Of a stretch of 64,000 bases of DNA, positions 25,573 through 34,658 are shown one piece after another. This DNA is from JANNSX01 sp041397825 (GTDB lineage: Bacteria > Pseudomonadota > Alphaproteobacteria > Rhizobiales > Hyphomicrobiaceae). Within the stretch, counting starts at the first letter, position 1. The number at the start of each line of letters is the position of its first letter. The translations under genes were made by a program, and so were the position numbers. The notes beneath the pieces are model-generated. The model was given only the letters and a program-made list of their open reading frames with translations. It made no database searches and had not been told where the DNA came from. The DNA lies in NCBI GenBank assembly GCA_041397825.1, contig JAWKVX010000004.1, positions 372,001 to 436,000 of the forward strand, written 5' to 3'.

Positions 25573-26046
25573 ATGGCAAGTCGCAGCATGCCGATCGCAT
25601 ATTCAAGAACTCCCGAGGTTGAGCGCCCCCGTCCCGTCGGCTCCGCTCTTTGGGCGGGCTTTCGGGGCCGGTGTCCGAGCTGTGGCCGCGGCCGACTCTT
25701 TCGCGCCTTTCTCAAGGTCGCCGACCAGTGCCCGAGCTGCGGGACCGAGCTTCACCACCACCGGGCGGACGATGCGCCGCCCTATTTCGTCATCCTGATC
25801 GTGGGCCATGTGATCGTGTCACTTGTGCTGATGGTGGAGATGAGGTTCGCACCGCCGCTCTGGGCGCATGTCGCCATATGGGTGCCGCTGACTTTCGCCA
25901 TGGCCCTCGTGCTGCTGCCGCGGGTCAAGGGGGCGCTGGTCGGCCTGCAATGGGCGTTGAGGATGCACGGGTTCTCGCGTGCCGCGATGCCCGAGCGGCT
26001 CGATCGCTATGGGGCTCCCGCCGAGGCCAGTCAGGCGGAAACATGA
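25573..26046 (+). CDS. DUF983 family zinc-ribbon membrane protein
   Basis: A 157-residue protein with an N-terminal zinc ribbon (CPSCGRGRLFRAFL and a second CPSCG) and two hydrophobic helices (YFVILIVGHVIVSLVL and HVAIWVPLTFAMALVLL), the DUF983 architecture. The acidic-His segment HHRADDAPPYF is highly conserved in the family. The function is unknown; in some alphaproteobacteria it lies near cytochrome oxidase assembly genes. The ATG at 25573 follows GCGGGGG. Its stop overlaps the Nudix start. Confidence 0.88.
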   Translation: MASRSMPIAYSRTPEVERPRPVGSALWAGFRGRCPSCGRGRLFRAFLKVADQCPSCGTELHHHRADDAPPYFVILIVGHVIVSLVLMVEMRFAPPLWAHVAIWVPLTFAMALVLLPRVKGALVGLQWALRMHGFSRAAMPERLDRYGAPAEASQAET

Positions 26047-26774
26047 GCGAGGCTTTCTCCGACAGTGGGCGGAAGGCAGCGCCCGCCAAGCCGGTTCGCC
26101 CCCGCGATGCCGGCAGCCTCGTCATCGTCGATGCCGCCGAGGGCCTGCCGCGGGTGCTGTTCGGACGGCGGCGCCCAGACCTCAAATTCGCGCCGGGCAA
26201 GTATGTCTTTCCGGGCGGCCGGGTCGATGTGTCGGATGTCCGTCTCAGAACCGCCGAGGAGCTGCCGTCGTCGGAGATCGACAAGCTGCTGGTCGATATG
26301 AAGGGCCGTCCGAGCCCGGCCAGGGCCCGCGCGCTCGCTCTAGCGGCGATCCGGGAAACCTTCGAGGAGACCGGCCTCGTCATCGGCGCGAGGACGGATG
26401 AGCTTCGGCCGACGCGCGCGCCGGGCTGGCAGGCCTTCTACGCGACCGGCTATGCCCCCGCGTTGTCGCAACTGGTCATGATGGCGCGCGCCATCACGCC
26501 AAAGGCCAGTCCCCGCCGGTTCGATGCCCGCTTCTTCATGGTCTCGGCCGAGGCCATCAGCCACCGCGTCGAAGAGCGCGACCACGAGTTCGGCGACCTG
26601 GTCTGGGCGACGTTCGAGGAGGCCCGGGCGCTCGAGCTGCATTCGATGACGCGGGCCATCGTCGACGATCTCCAGGACCTCTTGGCCGTCGAGCCGGCGC
26701 GTCGCATGGCGACGCCGGTGCCCTATTACTACGACTATCAGAGAACCTTCATCTCGCCCGCCCCCGCTTCTTGA
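26043..26774 (+). CDS. Nudix hydrolase
   Basis: A 243-residue Nudix-superfamily hydrolase. The Nudix box ends in RETFEETGLV (REUxEExGU), but the distance from the PGG glycines in VFPGGRVD to RETFEETG is about 55 residues because of an insert containing LPSSEIDKLLVDMKGRPS; this long-loop form matches the NUDT7/CoA-diphosphatase-like and YrfE-type proteins usually found next to rpmG in alphaproteobacteria. The substrate is a nucleoside diphosphate linked to an unknown group. The ATG at 26043 overlaps the DUF983 stop. Confidence 0.87.
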   Translation: MSEAFSDSGRKAAPAKPVRPRDAGSLVIVDAAEGLPRVLFGRRRPDLKFAPGKYVFPGGRVDVSDVRLRTAEELPSSEIDKLLVDMKGRPSPARARALALAAIRETFEETGLVIGARTDELRPTRAPGWQAFYATGYAPALSQLVMMARAITPKASPRRFDARFFMVSAEAISHRVEERDHEFGDLVWATFEEARALELHSMTRAIVDDLQDLLAVEPARRMATPVPYYYDYQRTFISPAPAS

Positions 26775-26798
26775 CTTGGAGTTTCTGGCCGCTAGATT
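26771..26798 (+). promoter_or_regulatory. Candidate sigma-70 promoter for rpmG
   Basis: A TTGACT box at 26771-26776 and TAGATT at 26793-26798 are separated by 16 bases, a fair match to the vegetative consensus. It overlaps the Nudix stop codon and lies about 90 bases before the rpmG start, so rpmG can be transcribed independently of the upstream genes. Confidence 0.5.
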
Positions 26799-26885
26799 GC
26801 CCCCCATCAGATGACATGGCGCGCATGCGAGCGCCCATCTCCCCCGCATGGACCACGAGTCCCAACGAGCTAGAGACGAATTCCC

Positions 26886-27053
26886 ATGGCCAAGGCCGCC
26901 ACGCTCAAGATCAAGCTGCTCAGCACGGCTGGGACGGGCTTTTTCTACGTCACGAAGAAGAATCCGCGCACGCAGACCGAGAAGCTTGTAATGAAGAAAT
27001 ATGACCCGGTCGCGCGCAAGCACGTCGACTTCAAGGAAGCCAAGATCAAGTAG
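26886..27053 (+). CDS. rpmG: 50S ribosomal protein L33
   Basis: A 55-residue ribosomal protein L33 of the large subunit. The sequence begins MAKAATLKIKLLSTAG and contains FFYVTKKNPRTQTEKLVMKK and the C-terminal FKEAKIK, the alphaproteobacterial L33 pattern. It is the zinc-free (C-minus) form, with no CxxC pairs. GAGACGAATTCCC precedes the ATG. Its place after the Nudix gene and before pleD/divK is common in this class. Confidence 0.97.
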   Translation: MAKAATLKIKLLSTAGTGFFYVTKKNPRTQTEKLVMKKYDPVARKHVDFKEAKIK

Positions 27054-27586
27054 CAACGCTTGCCGCGCCCAGGCTCGGCAGAGGTCGCTACAGGTGCGCC
27101 TAACAGGCGGGGGAACTGGGGGGTTGGCCGGTCCGCAGCCATCCGGCAGCGGGGTAAGTCCGTAGGCTACGGACCGGCCGACGAGCCGCGATCAAAGAGG
27201 GCGTTGATCTTGCGACCCGTATCTCGAACCGGCATGTCTGCCGGTGAAAATCTACTCTAAGTAGCCCTCGTCCGGAACTGGCATGCACCATATCCAATTG
27301 CCGGTCAAGAGCTTGGTTCCCCGGTGTTTTCCCAGGTTCCCTGCGCGACGGCCCTTTTTACTGCGGTTTCGCGTGCCCCATGGCCTCCATCGACTGATAT
27401 CGTTAACGCCGGATCATGTCGAATTCGCGACAGTTTAGGCTCAGCCTCCAGGCCTGATGCCGGAGGGCTTTCGATGTCGGTGGGGCCGCGATCGGTTCGA
27501 GGCTCGGGTGACCGGGCATCCGGATCGGGGCCCGGGCGGGACCCGGTCGAGGTCGGCGACCTGATGGAGCAGCGATCGGTAAGCCT
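27054..27586. other. 533-base intergenic region with clustered hairpins
   Basis: No convincing gene lies here; short open frames show no family likeness or coding bias. The first 190 bases are strongly structured (see the separate entry at 27126-27245). The remaining 340 bases up to the 3' end of pleD contain no promoter or terminator I can support. Confidence 0.6.
27126..27245 (+). ncRNA. Candidate structured RNA downstream of rpmG
   Basis: Four perfect stem pairs lie within 120 bases: GGCCGGTCCG (27126-27135) with CGGACCGGCC (27170-27179); TCCGTA-GGC-TACGGA (27159-27173), which competes with the first for the same bases; GATCAA (27190-27195) with TTGATC (27204-27209); and ACCGGCA-N4-TGCCGGT (27228-27245). 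No rho-independent terminator follows. It could be an rpmG 3' UTR element or a small RNA. It does not match tmRNA, SRP, 6S or RNase P RNA as I know them. The strand is assumed from rpmG. Confidence 0.35.
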
Positions 27587-28960
27587 TCAGGCGGCGTCGG
27601 CTACGACGCGATTGCGGCCCTCGCGCTTGGCGGCATAGAGTGCTTTGTCGGCCCGCTTGAAGATGGTCTCTGCAGAATCGTCCGGCCGCTCCAGCGTCGC
27701 CACGCCGACGCTCGCCGTCACGCGGAGCGTTGGAGGACCCTGGCCGGCATCGAAGGGCTCGGTCGCGATCTGTCCGCGGATCCGCTCGGCGACCTGGCAG
27801 GCGCGCTCGATCTCGGTGTCGGGCATGACGACGACGAATTCCTCCCCGCCCAGCCGACAGGCGAGGTCGACGCCGCGCACACTGCGCTTCAGGCGCCGGG
27901 CAAACTCCTTGAGCACCACATCGCCGACATCGTGGCCGTAGGTGTCGTTGACGGCTTTGAAATGATCGATGTCGGCGATCAGCACGGACAAGTTGCGGCC
28001 CTTCTGGAGAGCCTCGGCGATCAGCCGCTTCAGATGCGTCTCCATGTAGCGGCGATTGTTGAGGCCGGTCAGCGGATCGGTGATGGATTGCGTCACACTC
28101 TGCTCGAGGCTGTCACGCAGAAAATCGGAGTAGCGCTTGCGTTTGATCTGCGTGCGGATGCGGGCCAGCATCTCGTTGCGGTCGACCGGACGCTTCAGAT
28201 AGTCGTTGACGCCCATGTCGAGCGCCCTGAGCAGTCTCGCCTCGCCGCCGTGATCGACGAGAACGATGATCGGCAGGTGGCGGGTGCGCTCGATGGAGCG
28301 GATCTGGGAGCAGAGGCGAAGTCCGTCGGCGCCATCGAGATCGAGACTGATGAGGGCGACGTCCTGCGGCTCCTCGGCCAGCTGGATGAGCGCCTGATGG
28401 GGATCGGCCACCAGAGTGGCCTGATGCTCCTTGGAGAGGCTTTCGACGAGGCGCTGGGCGGAACGGACGGCACTGTCGACGACGAGGACGCGGCCGCTGC
28501 CGCGGTCGGCCTCGGCGGCGCGTGTGGCCGTGTCGAGAATGCCGAGCTCCTCGCGCGTCGCCGCGCGCATGCGCATCTCGTCGTTCAGCACCTTGAGGCG
28601 GACGAGGTTCCTGACCCGCGTGACAAGCGCGATCTCGTCGACCGGCTTGGTCAGGAAATCATCGGCGCCCGATTCGAGCCCTTGCACGCGATCGTTCGGC
28701 TGATCGAGCGCCGTCACCATGATCACCGGTATGTGCTGTGTGGCGGGTGCGGCTTTGAGGCGGCGGCAGACCTCGAAACCGTCCATGCCCGGCATCATGA
28801 CGTCGAGCAGCACGATGTCGGCGCGGCCGCGGTTGCAGATCTCGATCGCGTCCGGCCCGTTCATGGCGGTGACGACGTCGAAATACTCGGCGGTCAGCCG
28901 TGCTTCCAGCAACTTCACATTGGCCAGGATGTCATCGACGACGAGGATGCGGGCGGTCAT
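27587..28960 (-). CDS. pleD: Two-receiver response regulator diguanylate cyclase PleD
   Basis: A 457-residue cyclic-di-GMP synthase with PleD architecture. The first receiver has the phosphorylated Asp in VLLDVMMPGMDGF; the second, adaptor receiver is degenerate (ISLDLDGADGL); the C-terminal GGDEF domain has DPLTGLNNRRY, ADIDHFKAVNDTYGHDVGD and the active site RLGGEEF. The inhibitory I-site RxxD (RGVD) lies five residues before GGEEF, so product inhibition is expected. In Caulobacter PleD drives the swarmer-to-stalked transition. It follows divK by 28 bases in one transcript. Confidence 0.96.
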   Translation of the reverse strand: MTARILVVDDILANVKLLEARLTAEYFDVVTAMNGPDAIEICNRGRADIVLLDVMMPGMDGFEVCRRLKAAPATQHIPVIMVTALDQPNDRVQGLESGADDFLTKPVDEIALVTRVRNLVRLKVLNDEMRMRAATREELGILDTATRAAEADRGSGRVLVVDSAVRSAQRLVESLSKEHQATLVADPHQALIQLAEEPQDVALISLDLDGADGLRLCSQIRSIERTRHLPIIVLVDHGGEARLLRALDMGVNDYLKRPVDRNEMLARIRTQIKRKRYSDFLRDSLEQSVTQSITDPLTGLNNRRYMETHLKRLIAEALQKGRNLSVLIADIDHFKAVNDTYGHDVGDVVLKEFARRLKRSVRGVDLACRLGGEEFVVVMPDTEIERACQVAERIRGQIATEPFDAGQGPPTLRVTASVGVATLERPDDSAETIFKRADKALYAAKREGRNRVVADAA

Positions 28961-28988
28961 CTGCTTTCTACCTTCGGCCTCTTGTCGC

Positions 28989-29360
28989 TCAAGGCGCTCC
29001 GATGAATTGTTTCACGGTCTGGATGAATCCAGGCACGGAGATCGGCTTCGAGATGTAGGCCTCGCAGCCCCCCTGCCGGATTCTCTCCTCGTCGCCCTTC
29101 ATCGCGTAGGCCGTCACGGCGATGACGGGGATATCACGCAGATCGTCGTCTTCCTTGAGCCACTTCGTCACCTCGAGCCCGGAGATCTCCGGCAGCTGGA
29201 TGTCCATGAGGATCAGCGAGGGGCGATGCGCACGGGCGAGAGACAAGGCTTCCATGCCGTTGCGCGTCTGCAGCGTGCAATAGCCGTGCGCCTCGAGGAG
29301 GTCGTTGAACAGCTTCATGTTGAGCTCGTTGTCCTCGACGATCAGAACGGTTTTGGTCAT
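28989..29360 (-). CDS. divK: Single-domain response regulator DivK
   Basis: A 123-residue receiver domain without an output domain. Acidic residues are in LIVEDNELNMKLF, the phosphorylated Asp in LILMDIQLPEISGLEV, the Thr/Ala switch in AVTAYAMKGDEERI and the Lys in YISKPISV. The sequence is the DivK type, which relays DivJ/PleC signals to control CtrA in the alphaproteobacterial cell cycle. The start is the ATG at 29360 (MTKTVLIVEDNE); longer frames enter the upstream region. It is the first gene of divK-pleD. Confidence 0.95.
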   Translation of the reverse strand: MTKTVLIVEDNELNMKLFNDLLEAHGYCTLQTRNGMEALSLARAHRPSLILMDIQLPEISGLEVTKWLKEDDDLRDIPVIAVTAYAMKGDEERIRQGGCEAYISKPISVPGFIQTVKQFIGAP

Positions 29361-29583
29361 CGTCGATCGTGCCGTGGTCGAGGGAGAGCCGGTGCTGCGC
29401 TCTCTCAGTGTGAGACCCATTGCGAGCTCCTGAGGTTCCACGTCGCAACCTGACCAACTCCGCACCGAATCGGTCGGACGTAACGCCGCAAGCATAGCTG
29501 CAGAGCGGTAACCAATCATTTAAGCTGAGATAACCTTCCCCAGGAATTGGCCCGGCCGGGCATCGAAAAGAGAGGAATAATCA

Positions 29584-29874
29584 ATGCGTTCGAGAAGCGC
29601 GGCGGTTTCGGGCGAGGAAGCTGAGGCACGGGCGCTCCGGGCGCTCGCCTTCCTCGCCGACGAGTCTGAGCGATTCGGCCGGTTCCTCGCCCTGACCGGG
29701 CTCGGGCCGCAGGACCTCCGATCGGGCCTTCAGTCCCGCGAGCTTCAGGCCGCCGTGCTCGGCCATCTGATCGCCGACGAGTCGCTGCTGCTGGTGTTCG
29801 CCGCTTCCGAGGCCGTGCCGCCCGAACGTGTGGTGGAGGCCGAGCGCATCCTGAGCGACCGTCGCGGCGACTGA
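29584..29874 (+). CDS. DUF3572 family protein
   Basis: A 96-residue, mostly helical protein of the DUF3572 family, found in alphaproteobacteria beside divK and pleD. The conserved core is ALRALAFLADESERFGRFLALTGLGP, then LAAVLGHLIADESLLLVF-like sequence. No catalytic motif is evident and the function is unknown. GAGAGGAATAATCA before the ATG is a good ribosome site. It is divergent from divK. Confidence 0.85.
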   Translation: MRSRSAAVSGEEAEARALRALAFLADESERFGRFLALTGLGPQDLRSGLQSRELQAAVLGHLIADESLLLVFAASEAVPPERVVEAERILSDRRGD

Positions 29875-29893
29875 TGGGTGTCGCACGTCCTGC

Positions 29894-30748
29894 TCAGGGA
29901 GAGCAGGCCTTGGGCGTCAGGAACTCGATCTGCGACAGCCGGCCGTCCAGCGTCAGTGTCCCGTAATCGAGCTTGACGGAACGGATGACCCCATTCGGAT
30001 AGACACGGAACGACATCTCGTGCTCGGGTGTGCCCGGGCCGAGGTCGCTCTCGGTGCCGAAATAGGCAATGGTCATCGGCCAGGATGGCTGACCCTTGAG
30101 GGATTGCGCGTTGGCGACGCCGTCGAGCTCGGATTCGTCGCCGGCGCCGGCATTGCCGATGGCGGTCGCCGTCTCGAACAGCTTCTGACCGAGATCGGAG
30201 CCGTCATAGACCAGGGCCTCGAGGCGTTTGTCGCCGCGCTTCGCGGCGGCGATCAGGGCGGCCGTGTGCTGGAGCGGGAAGTAGACCGGCCCCGCGAAGG
30301 TGAGATCCGCGTGTGCCGGCTTGGTGAGCGCGATCTCGACTTGACCGGACGTGTCGCGAACGGCCTTGCCGACCGTCTTCTCGGTATCTGCCGCCTGATC
30401 CGGCTCGAGGTTCTCGATCTCGAACCGGAAAGTGTCGCCGTCGGCCCCCTCCCAGGTGCTCGAGCGCAGATCGCTGATCTTGGCCGTGCCCTCGCGATCC
30501 GTGATCTCCATGACGAAGCGCATGTTCTGCGCGAAGCCCTCGCAGACCGAGCCGGTGAACTCGAACACCAGCCGGCCCCGGACGTCGGTGATGCCTGCGG
30601 CCGACGTCGCCTTGCCGAGGCTGATCTCGTAGACCGCCCGGTGAGGCACCATCCCGGAAACCTCCGGGAGAACCAGAGCTGATCCGGACGTGCCGCCTGC
30701 CAGCGCGGTCCAGAGGACGAAAAGGAGGATATGTCTCAAGTGGTTCAT
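29894..30748 (-). CDS. EipB family periplasmic protein (DUF1849)
   Basis: A 284-residue exported protein of the EipB family, first studied in Brucella, where it supports cell-envelope integrity and folds as a spiral beta-sheet. A signal peptide (MNHLRHILLFVLWTALAGG) is followed by MVPHRAVYEISLGKA, RGRLVFEFTGSVCEGFAQNMRF and SWPMTIAYF. The two Cys, in SVCEGF and at the C terminus (KACSP), are the conserved disulfide pair. The ATG at 30748 was chosen as the start of the signal peptide. A perfect hairpin (CCTGCTC-N5-GAGCAGG, 29889-29907) spans its stop codon without a T-run. Confidence 0.9.
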   Translation of the reverse strand: MNHLRHILLFVLWTALAGGTSGSALVLPEVSGMVPHRAVYEISLGKATSAAGITDVRGRLVFEFTGSVCEGFAQNMRFVMEITDREGTAKISDLRSSTWEGADGDTFRFEIENLEPDQAADTEKTVGKAVRDTSGQVEIALTKPAHADLTFAGPVYFPLQHTAALIAAAKRGDKRLEALVYDGSDLGQKLFETATAIGNAGAGDESELDGVANAQSLKGQPSWPMTIAYFGTESDLGPGTPEHEMSFRVYPNGVIRSVKLDYGTLTLDGRLSQIEFLTPKACSP

Positions 30749-30896
30749 CGCGTTGCTCGGTCGCCGGCCAAAGGGCGTCGTCACATGGCATCGTGACCTG
30801 ATAATGTCCAGGGTGCAACGCCGCCCCGTCGACAGAGTTGCCAGAGGCCGGGCCCGGTCACTACAACGCGGCGATCGCAAGTCAGGGAGGCCGGTC

Positions 30897-31634
30897 GTGC
30901 CGAGGATCAGCTGGACGTTGGGCCCGATCGCCCACCGGGGCCTGCATCGACAGAGCCGCGGCATCGTCGAGAACACGATTTCGGCGGTTCAGGCCGCCAT
31001 CGAGCGCGGCTATGCGGTCGAGGTCGATCTGCAGCCGGCCAAGGGCGAGGCCCCAGTGGTCTTCCACGACGACGAGCTGGACCGGCTGATCGACGTCAAG
31101 GGGCTGGTGAAGCACTACACACCGGAGGAGCTTGCCCGATTGCCCTACAAGGCGACCAGGGACAGGATCTTCACGCTCGACGAGCTGCTCGAGGAGGTCC
31201 GGGGGCGGGTGCCGCTCGTGGTCGAGGTGAAGACGCCGTTCGTCGAGCCCGGGACCTACGAGGCCGCGATCGCCCGGGCCTGCAAGCTCTACAAGGGGCC
31301 GCTGGCGCTCATGTCCTTCGATCACCGCAGCCTGGTGGCGCTTCGGGCGCTCGCCCCCGGGATTCCGCTCGGCCTGCTGTCGTACCGCTGGGACGACGAC
31401 TGGATGCCGTCGCTCGGCCGCTGGGAGAAGATGAAGCTCCGCAATCTTCTCTATCGGCGCGCGGTGGATGCCGCCTTCGTCGCCTATGACATCGACGATC
31501 TGCCGGCAGGGCCGCCGCTCAGGGCCCGCCGGCGTGGCCTGCCGCTCCTGACCTGGACGGTGACGACGGAGGCACAGCGGCAACGGGCGGCCCGCTATGC
31601 GGATGCGATCATCTTCGAGGGCTACGATCCGTGA
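30897..31634 (+). CDS. Glycerophosphodiester phosphodiesterase family protein
   Basis: A 245-residue GDPD-family enzyme that would hydrolyse glycerophosphodiesters to glycerol 3-phosphate and an alcohol. The metal and catalytic residues are in PIAHRGLH, ENTISAVQAAIERGYAVEVDLQ and VFHDDELDRL, with VVEVKTPF later. No signal peptide is evident, so it is probably cytoplasmic. The GTG at 30897 was chosen because AGGGAGG lies 6 bases upstream and the homologous region begins 10 residues later. A GNAT-type gene overlaps its stop by 4 bases. Confidence 0.88.
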   Translation: MPRISWTLGPIAHRGLHRQSRGIVENTISAVQAAIERGYAVEVDLQPAKGEAPVVFHDDELDRLIDVKGLVKHYTPEELARLPYKATRDRIFTLDELLEEVRGRVPLVVEVKTPFVEPGTYEAAIARACKLYKGPLALMSFDHRSLVALRALAPGIPLGLLSYRWDDDWMPSLGRWEKMKLRNLLYRRAVDAAFVAYDIDDLPAGPPLRARRRGLPLLTWTVTTEAQRQRAARYADAIIFEGYDP

Positions 31635-32815
31635 CACGAAAGGCCACGCCACCGGCCGGATCATGGGAGGTCTCGGTCGCGGACGGCGTCGGAGCGATCG
31701 ACGAGGCCACCTGGGACCGGCTGGCCAATCCGGACCCGAAGCGGCGCAATCCAACCCTGCGGCACGCCTTCTTCCGAGCCCTCGAGGGATCGGGCTCGAT
31801 ATCGCCGGAGGCCGGCTGGCTACCGCAGCACCTGCTGGCGCGAGAGGCCGATGGTCCCGTCCGCGCCATCCTGCCGCTCTATCTCAAAGCCCATTCCTTC
31901 GGAGAGTATGTTTTCGATCAAGGCTGGGCCGAGGCCTATGAGCGGCACGGCCTTGACTATTATCCGAAGCTGCTCTCGGCGGTGCCCGTGACGCCCGTGC
32001 CGGGTCGGCGCTTCTTGACCGGCGACGACGGGGGAGCGTCGCTCGAGACGCTGGCGACGGCGATCCGCCAGATCGTCGGGAGGCAGCGCCTCTCCTCCGC
32101 GCACGTTACGTTCCTGGAGGAGGGCGAAGCCGATGTGCTGTCCCGCCTCGGCTGGCTCCTGCGAACTGGACAGCAGTTTCACTGGCCGAACGCCGGCTAT
32201 GGTGATTTCGAGGCGTTCCTCGGCACCTTGGCGTCACGCAAGCGCAAGGCGCTCCGGCGCGAGCGCCGGGAGGCGCTCAGCCCGGGGCTCTCGATCGAGT
32301 GGCTCTCGGGCAGGGACATCACGGAGGCGCACTGGGATGCCTTCTTCGCCTTCTACACGGACACCGGCAGCAGGAAGTGGGGCGCGCCCTATCTCAACCG
32401 CACCTTCTTCAGCTTGCTCGGCGAGGCGATGTCCGAGGACGCGCTGCTGGTGATGTGCCGCCGGGACGGCCGCTATGTCGCCGGGGCCCTCAATCTGATC
32501 GGGGGCGACGCGCTCTACGGCCGCTACTGGGGCTGCATCGAAGCGCATCCGTTCCTGCACTTCGAGGTCTGCTACTATCAGGCGATCGACTTCGCCATCC
32601 ACCACAAGCTCGCTCGCGTCGAGGCAGGCGCGGGCGGCGATCACAAGCTCGTCCGCGGCTATGTGCCGGCACCCACCTATTCGGCACACTGGATTGCCGA
32701 TCCGCGGTTTCGTCACGCGATCGACGACTACCTGGTGCGCGAGCGGCGCTACGTGGCTGAGGAGAGCGAGGCGCTGGGCGCGCTCGGGCCCTACCGGCGC
32801 GGCGAGCGCTCGTGA
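31631..32815 (+). CDS. GNAT-like peptidoglycan-recognition family protein (PF04339, DUF482)
   Basis: A 394-residue protein of the family once called DUF482, with a double acetyltransferase-like fold related to FemX/FemA aminoacyl transferases. Recognisable segments are RHAFFRALEGSGSISPEAGW, YLKAHSFGEYVFDQGWAEAYER, FHWPNAGYGDFEAFLGTL and FEVCYYQAIDFAIHH, with the near-invariant GAGGDHKLVRGY at the end. The substrate is unknown. It starts with GTG, overlapping the GDPD stop, and its 3' end overlaps the convergent ubiquinone hydroxylase by 25 bases. Confidence 0.88.
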   Translation: MTRKATPPAGSWEVSVADGVGAIDEATWDRLANPDPKRRNPTLRHAFFRALEGSGSISPEAGWLPQHLLAREADGPVRAILPLYLKAHSFGEYVFDQGWAEAYERHGLDYYPKLLSAVPVTPVPGRRFLTGDDGGASLETLATAIRQIVGRQRLSSAHVTFLEEGEADVLSRLGWLLRTGQQFHWPNAGYGDFEAFLGTLASRKRKALRRERREALSPGLSIEWLSGRDITEAHWDAFFAFYTDTGSRKWGAPYLNRTFFSLLGEAMSEDALLVMCRRDGRYVAGALNLIGGDALYGRYWGCIEAHPFLHFEVCYYQAIDFAIHHKLARVEAGAGGDHKLVRGYVPAPTYSAHWIADPRFRHAIDDYLVRERRYVAEESEALGALGPYRRGERS

Positions 32816-34065
32816 GAGGGATCGGCCATGGCGACCTGATCCCGGCCTTCGCGTGGACGCATCATTGTCGGCAATGACGCCGACTGGCCCATGCCGGCAC
32901 GGATCGCCTGGCGCCTGAGCGCCGGAAGCGCCTTGAGTAGGTGTAGACCCGCGCCGCGCGCGAGCTGGAGCGGCAACAGGCTCGAGAACAAGGTGCGGTC
33001 CAGCGTATCGACGGCAAGGGTCCTCGAACCGACGTCGCGCCGGCGATCGGCGGCATAGCGGTCGAGCGTCGCATCGCTGCCGATGTCGTGGCCGGCGCTA
33101 CGGGCCTCGGCGACGCAATCGATCAGGTTGGCGACATCGCGAAAGCCGAGGTTGAGACCTTGGGCTCCAATTGGCGGAAAGGCGTGCAGGGCCTCGCCCG
33201 CGAGCGCGACACGGCGGGTGCCGGCGGGCTCGGCGATGAGCCCCTCCAGCGGAAACAGCACGCGGGGCCCGATGGGGCCGAGCGTGCCCAGGAGGCCCTG
33301 GAGATGCGCATGGAGCTCGCGGCAGAACTCCGCGTCGTCGAGCGACGCCAGGCGCTTTGCCGCGGCCGGCTCCTCCAGCCAGACGATGCTCGAGGCGCCA
33401 CCCGGAAGCGGAACCGTGGCCAGCGGTCCGGCACGGCGGTGCAGCTCGGTCGAGATATCGTGATGGGGCCGGCTATGGGCGACGGTGACGACGAGAGCGG
33501 TCTGCGGATAGCTCCACTGGCGCGTCGCCATGCCAGCAAGCCGGCGGCAGATCGATCGGCGTCCGTCGGCGCCGATCACGATGCCGGCCGTCAGCGACCG
33601 GCCGTCGTCGAGGTTCACCACCACATGATCGCGCTCCTGCCGGAGGTCGGCGAGCGTGCGATCATGTCTCCTGATGCGTTCGCCGAGGTCGTCGAGTCGG
33701 TGTCCAAGCGCAGCGATCAGGACCGCATGAGGGATATTGTGCCCGAATGCGGCCAATCCGACCTCGGCGGCGGCAAACAGGACTTCCGGAGCCTTGAAGA
33801 GCCGTCGGGTGTCGTCGACAAGGCGGATGGCCCGAAGTGGCGCGGATTGGCTTTGGACCCCAGGCCAGACGCCGATCTCTGTGAGGAAATGGATTGCCGG
33901 CTCGAACAGGGCGAATGTGCGCGGATCGAGATCTCGGGAGGATGCCTCGACATCGGGACCGATCAAGGTCACCGGCACGCCCAGCTGGGCAAGGCCGACA
34001 GCGGCGGCGAGGCCCACGGGCCCAGTCCCCGCAATGACGACATCGGAAGTGTCCGCCGTGCTCAT
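32791..34065 (-). CDS. UbiH/UbiF-family FAD-dependent hydroxylase
   Basis: A 424-residue class A flavoprotein monooxygenase of the ubiquinone-biosynthesis type. The FAD motif is VVIAGTGPVGLAAAVGLAQLG, the DG motif is GADGRRSICR, and the second FAD site is GEALHAFPPIGAQGLNLG; the family segment LDPRTFALFEPA is near residue 50. It would hydroxylate the aromatic ring of a ubiquinone precursor; alphaproteobacteria have several members (UbiH, UbiF, UbiL, UbiM) and I cannot assign which. The ATG at 34065 is chosen because the FAD motif begins a few residues later. Confidence 0.87.
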   Translation of the reverse strand: MSTADTSDVVIAGTGPVGLAAAVGLAQLGVPVTLIGPDVEASSRDLDPRTFALFEPAIHFLTEIGVWPGVQSQSAPLRAIRLVDDTRRLFKAPEVLFAAAEVGLAAFGHNIPHAVLIAALGHRLDDLGERIRRHDRTLADLRQERDHVVVNLDDGRSLTAGIVIGADGRRSICRRLAGMATRQWSYPQTALVVTVAHSRPHHDISTELHRRAGPLATVPLPGGASSIVWLEEPAAAKRLASLDDAEFCRELHAHLQGLLGTLGPIGPRVLFPLEGLIAEPAGTRRVALAGEALHAFPPIGAQGLNLGFRDVANLIDCVAEARSAGHDIGSDATLDRYAADRRRDVGSRTLAVDTLDRTLFSSLLPLQLARGAGLHLLKALPALRRQAIRAGMGQSASLPTMMRPREGRDQVAMADPSHERSPRR

Positions 34066-34658
34066 TGATGGCGTTCTAAACAGTTTCTTGCGCGAAACGG
34101 GAGCCCCCGAGTCGTCGCGCCTCTGATGTCGACCCAGCCGATTCCCGTGATTCCGCCGCCCGGAGGCGCCAATTTGCTGTGAGAATCTCGCAAGGGAGAC
34201 AATTTGCGGAGGGTGTCCGAAGCGTGGCTTGATGCATTGTTGCGTTCGTGCCGCCTGCGGCACTGGCAAGATAAGGCATTGTTAAGAAATGCGGATTCTT
34301 CATCCTTTCGCCATCTCTCTAAACAGAAGGTAAACAATTTCGTGGCCGTCCGGCCACATAAGCTCCATTTCCCTCGGGGTATTCGACCGGAACCCTGGAC
34401 GACCCCTCCCCAACTGCCCTATGCCAATCATCACTAAGTCGAGTCGTGACTGCGTCAGTTCGGTGTCGGCGACGTATCGCTGATCCGCCCCTCGTCAAGC
34501 AGCGCGGACTTTTCCCAACTCCAGTATCCGTAGCGTCGACTGCGTTGCGTCCGGTTCCGGCGAAGGCGCCTTGCGTCCAAGCGGTTTCCGAGGCGAGCGA
34601 GTGCGCGAGCACTCATCAACATCGAAGATCTTCGAAACGAACTGAAGTGGAGATGGAA
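34066..34658. other. 593-base intergenic region upstream of the first porin
   Basis: It holds the divergent promoters of the flavin hydroxylase and the porin but no supported gene. A short hairpin GTGCCG-CCTG-CGGCAC is at 34248-34263 without a T-run. The stretch around 34260-34340 is more AT-rich than its surroundings (TTGTTAAGAAATG, GGTAAACAATTTC) and is the likely promoter or regulatory segment for the porin, with a long untranslated leader of up to 300 bases. Confidence 0.5.

Noticed and set aside
29507..29534. TAAC-N7-TTAA-N7-TAAC upstream of divK considered as a CtrA box
   Set aside because: It matches TTAA-N7-TTAA only in part, and no full site is present.
34204..34437. 77-codon frame in the porin upstream region
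   Set aside because: Atypical composition, no ribosome site and no family likeness; more likely promoter and leader DNA.
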